Of a stretch of 26,986 bases of DNA, positions 22,619 through 26,986 are shown in pieces; the stretch's first letter is position 1, and each line of letters begins with the position of its first letter. The notes beneath the pieces are model-generated. The model did no database searches. It saw nothing but the letters and a program-made list of their open reading frames with translations, and was not told the DNA's origin. The stretch is from JALZCH01 sp036387315 (GTDB lineage Bacteria > Acidobacteriota > Blastocatellia > Pyrinomonadales > Pyrinomonadaceae), in contig DASVTY010000047.1 of the NCBI GenBank assembly GCA_036387315.1, positions 1 through 26,986 of the forward strand, in the 5' to 3' direction. The position numbers and the translations under genes were made by a program.

Positions 22619-25117
22619 ATGGCGGAAACAATTGAAAAACAAGCGGTTATTTACCGTTTCGGGCGATTTGAGATGAACGTGAAAGAAGGAATTTTGCGCT
22701 CGAACGGCGAAATTGTGTCGCTCACGCCTAAGATTTTCGAGATGCTGCTCCTGCTCGTCCGCAACAACGGGCGAATGCTCTCGAAAGACGAAATTATGCA
22801 AACCGTCTGGGCTGATTCGTTTGTCGAGGAAACGAATCTGACTTCAAACGTCTCGCGTTTGCGGAAAATTCTTCAGGAAAACGGCGAACAATTTATCGAG
22901 ACTTTCCCGAAACGCGGCTATCTGTTTCGCGCCGAAGTCGAAGAAATCGAACCGGAAACCGAAATCGTCATGACGCGGCGTGTTCGCAAGTTTGTCCGGC
23001 AAATCGTCGAAGAAACCGAAGATGCAGATTCCCAACCGGCTTATGCCGCCGCGCTTCGTTCTCAACCGAACAATCTCACAATTCCGGCGACGCCGCTCAT
23101 CGGTCGGGCGCGTGAAATCGAGGAAATCGAAAATCTTTTGCGGCAGCCGAAAAACCGAATCGTCACTTTAACCGGCGTCGGCGGAACCGGCAAAACCCGG
23201 CTCGCGCAGGAAATAGCCTGCCGACAGCTTTCGGAATTTTCCGACGGCGCGTTTTTCGTCACGCTCGACGCCCTGAGAAGCCCGGAACTGGTCGCTCCGG
23301 CAATCGCAGAAACGCTCGGCGTAAAAGAAATGAGCGGAAAACCGATCATTGAAATGCTTAAGGATTTTTTGCGCGAGAAACAAATGCTGCTAATCGCCGA
23401 CAATTTCGAGCAGATTGTTTCATCGGCGCCTTTTTTAACTGAAATTCTGAGCTGCGCGCCGCAATTAAAAATTTTAGTCACAAGCCGGGTTTTGCTGGGC
23501 GTTCCGGCGGAACGAGAGTTTCGCGTGCCGCCGCTCGATTTGCCGGAGAACGCGGCGCAAACTTCGCTTGAAAATTTAACCGAATTTGAATCGGTCAAGC
23601 TTTTCCTCGAACGGGCGAAGAGCGTAAAACCAAATTTTTCCCTGACCGGAGAAAATGCCGCGAGCGTTGCGGAAATTTGCCGCAGACTCGAAGGGTTGCC
23701 TCTCGCCATCGAGCTTGCGGCGGCAAGAATTAAAATTCTCTCGCCCGAACAGATTTTAAACCGTTTGGAAAATCGCCTGAAACTGCTTACCGGCGGCGCT
23801 AAAAGTTTGCCCGCGCGCCAGCAAACAATGCGCGGCGCAATCGAATGGAGCTACGATTTGCTGCCGGAAGCCGAAAAGATTTTGTTTCGGTGTCTGGCGG
23901 TTTTCGCGGGCGGATTTACGATTGAAGCGGTTGAATCAATTTGCTCTTCGGACGAAATTGACGCGCTCAATTGTTTGACTTCGCTAATTGAAAACAGTCT
24001 GGTCGTGCAAACGGAAACCGCGGACGGCGAATCGCGTTTTAGGCTTTTGGAAGTCGTCCGCGAATACGGCTTGGAAACGCTTGCCGATGGCGGCGAAATT
24101 GAAGAAATGCGCCGCCGCCACGCTGAGTTTTTCCTCAATTTGGCGACGACGGCGCAGCCTAATTTGAGCGGCGCGGAACAACCGAAATGGTTCTCGATTC
24201 TCGAATCCGAACACGATAATTTGCGGGCGGCTCTGATTTTGAGTCTGGAAACCGATGTGGAAAAGGCTTTGCGGATTGGTCGCGCGCTCTGGCAATTCTG
24301 GCTTGTGCGCGGGCATTTGAGCGAAGGCAGCGCGAATATGCGCGAAGTTTTGAGCCGCACTACCGATTTGCTGATTCCGCTGCGCGGCGAAGCTCTGGTC
24401 GGCGCGGGATTTCTGGAACGAATGCGCGGCAATCTTGAAAAGGCGAGTGAATTTTGCACCGAAGCGCGTGCATTGGGCGAGAAAATCGGCGACGCGGACA
24501 TCGTTGCCACCGCGCTGAACGGTTTGGGAATCGTCGCCGGCGCGCAAAATGATGAAGCGGCGGCTCGCGTTTTTCTCGAAGAAGGTTTGCGAGTCAGTCA
24601 GGCGTCGAAAAATCAACGCTTCATCGGACTTTTTCTCAACAATCTCGGCGAACACGCCCGGCGGCGCGGCGATTACGCGGAAGCGCGGCGGCTATACGAA
24701 GGCGGTTTGGCGATCCAACGCGAACGCGGAAACACGCGCATCGTCGCCATTGCGCTCGGAAATTTGGGGCGTGTTTCGTTTTTGCAAAACGATCTTGACG
24801 CGGCGCGGGAATTTTACGCGGAAAGTCTGGAAATCAATCGCTCGCTCGGCGATTTGCACAGCATCGCTCTGCTGCTCGACGGTTTTGCGGGTTTGGCGGC
24901 GGACGCCCAGCCCGCGCGCGCCGCCGAACTGCTCGGCGCGGCAAACGCTCTGCGCCAAACAGTCGGTTCTCATTTCGACAAAGCCGATGCCGAGTTTTAT
25001 GAGAGAATTTATCAAAAGATTGAAGCCAATTTGGAAAAAGAAGATTTGGCGAAACACTTGCGCGACGGCGGCACAATGAAGCTGCCGCAAGCAGTTTCTC
25101 TGGCTCTTACCGTGTAA
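22619..25117 (+). CDS. Winged-helix/STAND-ATPase/TPR transcriptional regulator
   Basis: This 832-residue regulator has three parts. Residues about 10-107 are an OmpR/CadC-type winged helix (YRFGRFEMN, LSKDEIMQTVWADSFVEETN, FPKRGYLFRAEVEE). Residues about 155-480 are a STAND/NB-ARC-like ATPase with Walker A GVGGTGKT (186-193), Walker B LLIADNFE (about 257-264), a sensor ILVTSR and the GLPLAIELAAARI motif (about 358-370). Residues about 540-800 are TPR-type helical repeats (EARRLYEGGLAIQRERGNTR and similar units). The architecture resembles AfsR/SARP-like and MalT-like signal-transducing ATPases, in which the TPR part senses a ligand or protein. The ATG at 22619 lacks a strong ribosome-binding site and directly abuts the phased repeat array. 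It is divergent from the lipoprotein operon, its most obvious target candidate. Confidence 0.93.
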   Translation: MAETIEKQAVIYRFGRFEMNVKEGILRSNGEIVSLTPKIFEMLLLLVRNNGRMLSKDEIMQTVWADSFVEETNLTSNVSRLRKILQENGEQFIETFPKRGYLFRAEVEEIEPETEIVMTRRVRKFVRQIVEETEDADSQPAYAAALRSQPNNLTIPATPLIGRAREIEEIENLLRQPKNRIVTLTGVGGTGKTRLAQEIACRQLSEFSDGAFFVTLDALRSPELVAPAIAETLGVKEMSGKPIIEMLKDFLREKQMLLIADNFEQIVSSAPFLTEILSCAPQLKILVTSRVLLGVPAEREFRVPPLDLPENAAQTSLENLTEFESVKLFLERAKSVKPNFSLTGENAASVAEICRRLEGLPLAIELAAARIKILSPEQILNRLENRLKLLTGGAKSLPARQQTMRGAIEWSYDLLPEAEKILFRCLAVFAGGFTIEAVESICSSDEIDALNCLTSLIENSLVVQTETADGESRFRLLEVVREYGLETLADGGEIEEMRRRHAEFFLNLATTAQPNLSGAEQPKWFSILESEHDNLRAALILSLETDVEKALRIGRALWQFWLVRGHLSEGSANMREVLSRTTDLLIPLRGEALVGAGFLERMRGNLEKASEFCTEARALGEKIGDADIVATALNGLGIVAGAQNDEAAARVFLEEGLRVSQASKNQRFIGLFLNNLGEHARRRGDYAEARRLYEGGLAIQRERGNTRIVAIALGNLGRVSFLQNDLDAAREFYAESLEINRSLGDLHSIALLLDGFAGLAADAQPARAAELLGAANALRQTVGSHFDKADAEFYERIYQKIEANLEKEDLAKHLRDGGTMKLPQAVSLALTV

Positions 25118-25180
25118 CAATCTATGCGAACCGATTGGCTAGGGCGTTTTTGGAATCAATGTACGGTTAAGTTAGGCGTC

Positions 25181-25249
25181 GGTCAGTACCGCGAACGGTA
25201 GTGAGCGGGTCAATACATAATCCGCTCACTATCGTTCGCGGTACTGACC
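25181..25249. repeat. Long palindrome, REP-like, copy 2
   Basis: Arms 25181-25210 and 25220-25249 pair over 30 bp. Two positions are G-T (25209/25221 and 25198/25232) and the rest are perfect. The left-arm core is identical to copy 1 (5503-5568), and the loop begins with the same CAAT. It again lies in a convergent junction, 63 bases after the regulator stop and 30 bases before the end of the second receptor gene. No T-run terminator is visible in this junction. Confidence 0.92.
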
Positions 25250-25279
25250 CGCACATACTATGTTGATTTGCTCTAAAAG

Positions 25280-26986
25280 TTAAAAACTTAATTGCAAACC
25301 GCCGCGCGCCGTTGTCCGCGCGGTGCGAAAACCGTTTTCGTAATAATCCTGATTGAAAACATTTTCAATCGTTCCGAACAGACGAACGCGCCGTTTGTCG
25401 TTTCCGGTCGGAATCTCGTAGCTCGCCGTTAAATCTCCGCGCCGCTGACCTTTAAAACGATAAATTCGGGTTTGAAAAGTTTGGTTGCTGAAAATCGGCG
25501 CAAGATAAGAGTTTGTTGCCGCAAAATCGAAATTCAAATTTAAACGCTCGGCAATTCTTTGATTGACGACAAACGAAAATTGATGAGTCGGAACGCCGAG
25601 CGTTTGCAGAATTCCGCTCCCGGCAACTTGCGGCTGACGCTGATCGCTATTGGTAAAAGTGTACGAAGCGAAAATGTTTGTCGTTTGAAAAGGGCGGAGT
25701 TCCGAGGAGAATTCGCCGCCGCGCGCGATTCCGCCTTTGGTATTTAAATAACCGCCGCTGGTTCGTGTAGTCGAACCGATTGCCGGAACGACGTTTTCAA
25801 AACCGATTGTGTCAATCAAACGGGTGTAAAAATAAGTCGCCGACAAACGAACGCGGTTGTTTTGCAGCGTCTGGTCAACGCCCGCGTCAAAGGCAATCGA
25901 GCGTTCGGGTTTTAAATTCGGATCGCCGAGCAAAACAAATTGATTCGGAGTTAAAAACGTCGCGTAAAACGTGCCGAATCTTTCATAAAGCGACGGAACG
26001 CGATAACCGTTTCCGGCGTGCGCGCGCAATTTTGTGTTCGTCGAACGAAAGAAATAAGCCGCCGAACCGTCGAAAGTATAAGCGACGGGCGGATTGCCGA
26101 GCGAGGCGTTTTGCAGCGGCGAATTCGCGCTGAAGCGGGGCGTTTCCAGATTGAAAAACTGAGCGCGGAATGCGCCTGAAAGCTGTAGGCGCGAGTCAAA
26201 GGCTTCGAGCTGGTCTTGAATGACAAATGTATTGCTTGACTGCGCGGCGTCGGTTGTATTGGTTTGCGAGCGGTTCACGGGAAAATTGTCGTTGCCGTAT
26301 TTTTCGCGCTCGAAACCGTAGCCGACGGTCAGCAAATTAGATTGCAGCGCGACGTTCGTTTTCGCCTGAAAGGTTTGAATGTTTCCGTCGAAATCCGAGC
26401 GCGTGCTCCCGCCAAACGGCTGAAACGCGACGCCCGAAGAACCATTAAAGTTTTTCCGGCGCGTTGTCAGATTTTGATATGAAAAACGATATGTCGCAGA
26501 TTGATTGATAATTCCGTCAAGCGCGGTGTGAAAATTGAAAAAACGCGATTTTTGCGATGCGTCCGAATCGTTTTGGTCGGGAATAAAAGTCGCATTTCCG
26601 GCATTTAATTGATTACGCGAAGTTCCGTTTTCGTATCTTTTAAGCTCCGAACGCGAAAGCGGGCGCGCTTCGATGATTCCGTTTGTCGCCAAAACGCCGA
26701 TTGTGTCCGGGTTTGAATTGAGTTGAACGAAGCTGTCCGAACCGTAAAAACGCGCCGAAACGGTTGTTTTTTCATTCAGCGCGAAGGAAAGTTTGGCGAC
26801 ACCGTTCGTATTTCGCGCAGCATCGTCTCCGTCAACGCCTTTGCTCAAATTCGTGTGCTGCGCGCCCAGACTGTATTTAAATTTGTCTGAAAACGTGCCG
26901 CCCGCGAAATTGGCGCGCCCGCGCAATAATCCCAAACCGCCGCCTTCGCCGAGAAAGGAAAAACGCGGTCGTCCGCCGCCTTCGTC
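25280..26986 (-). CDS. TonB-dependent receptor, BtuB/FepA-like barrel (5' partial)
   Basis: The reading frame stays open to the right edge of the window, so the signal peptide and most of the plug are missing; the first Leu (TTG) near 26935 is not the start. The visible 568 residues begin at the end of the plug (FSFLGEGGGLGLLRGRANFA) and make up the barrel. NGYRVPSLYERFGTFYATFL followed by GDPNLKPERSIAFDAGVDQT is the conserved TonB-receptor block. RLFGTIENVFNQDYYENGF and a terminal GGLQLSF, ending in phenylalanine, close the protein. No carboxypeptidase-like domain is visible, and the barrel is the compact cobalamin/siderophore-receptor type, unlike the Oar-like receptor at 2461-5478. The substrate is unknown. 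Transcription ends toward the palindrome at 25181-25249. Confidence 0.92.
   Translation of the reverse strand, partial: DEGGGRPRFSFLGEGGGLGLLRGRANFAGGTFSDKFKYSLGAQHTNLSKGVDGDDAARNTNGVAKLSFALNEKTTVSARFYGSDSFVQLNSNPDTIGVLATNGIIEARPLSRSELKRYENGTSRNQLNAGNATFIPDQNDSDASQKSRFFNFHTALDGIINQSATYRFSYQNLTTRRKNFNGSSGVAFQPFGGSTRSDFDGNIQTFQAKTNVALQSNLLTVGYGFEREKYGNDNFPVNRSQTNTTDAAQSSNTFVIQDQLEAFDSRLQLSGAFRAQFFNLETPRFSANSPLQNASLGNPPVAYTFDGSAAYFFRSTNTKLRAHAGNGYRVPSLYERFGTFYATFLTPNQFVLLGDPNLKPERSIAFDAGVDQTLQNNRVRLSATYFYTRLIDTIGFENVVPAIGSTTRTSGGYLNTKGGIARGGEFSSELRPFQTTNIFASYTFTNSDQRQPQVAGSGILQTLGVPTHQFSFVVNQRIAERLNLNFDFAATNSYLAPIFSNQTFQTRIYRFKGQRRGDLTASYEIPTGNDKRRVRLFGTIENVFNQDYYENGFRTARTTARGGLQLSF

Noticed and set aside
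23062..24655. Long minus-strand frames inside the STAND regulator (about 215-223 codons)
   Set aside because: They are antisense to well-supported ATPase and TPR coding sequence and have no motif or ribosome-binding site.

Overview
The window reads as a chromosomal segment of a Gram-negative bacterium of the phylum Acidobacteriota, most likely class Blastocatellia (Pyrinomonadaceae-like). This placement is inferred from gene content, not from a marker gene. The clues are an Oar-type TonB-dependent receptor with an N-terminal carboxypeptidase-regulatory domain, a secreted PD40-repeat protein with a C-terminal regulatory-like domain, a winged-helix/STAND-ATPase/TPR regulator, a DUF4344-type metallopeptidase, and many small lipoproteins. 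There are no tRNA or rRNA genes, CRISPR arrays, insertion sequences or phage genes, so the segment looks like stable chromosome.

Layout. 1-2321 (+): the 3' end of an SbcD/Mre11-family exonuclease, then a stand-alone Lon-substrate-binding-domain protein whose stop overlaps the start of a fused MoaD-MoaE molybdopterin synthase. 2461-5478 (+): a complete Oar-like TonB-dependent receptor, ended by a 28-bp perfect palindrome and a strong bidirectional terminator. 5676-8238 (-): an ECF sigma factor, a double zinc-finger anti-sigma factor, a B-box zinc-finger membrane protein (coupled to the anti-sigma) and a small membrane protein. 8456-10971 (+): a multi-pass membrane protein and an MHS-type MFS transporter. 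11048-12760 (-): a secreted six-repeat PD40 protein carrying a collapsed LamG domain. 13211-15166 (+): acetyl-CoA synthetase (acs). 15240-15719 (-): a small secreted protein. 16209-22489 (-): eleven closely spaced genes, probably one operon, encoding a zinc-knuckle mini-protein, small membrane proteins, a SnoaL-like secreted protein and five lipoproteins, one a zinc metallopeptidase. 22619-25117 (+): a divergently transcribed winged-helix/STAND/TPR regulator. 25280-26986 (-): the C-terminal part of a second, BtuB/FepA-like TonB-dependent receptor that runs off the window.

How the parts may work together. The sigma/anti-sigma/B-box set is a membrane-anchored stress-signalling module, and a candidate ECF-type promoter lies in front of the sigma gene itself. 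The lipoprotein operon and the divergent regulator share a 129-bp intergenic region. That region contains three clear 7-bp direct repeats and a weaker fourth, all in exact 11-bp register, the spacing that OmpR/PhoB- and SARP-type winged helices bind. I regard this regulator/operator/lipoprotein-operon unit as the best candidate for an undescribed envelope system here.

Two copies of one long palindrome (5503-5568 and 25181-25249) sit in convergent gene junctions about 20 kb apart and look like a dispersed REP-like or terminator-like family. Two other inverted repeats (851-911 and 7534-7623) are built from short stuttering units.
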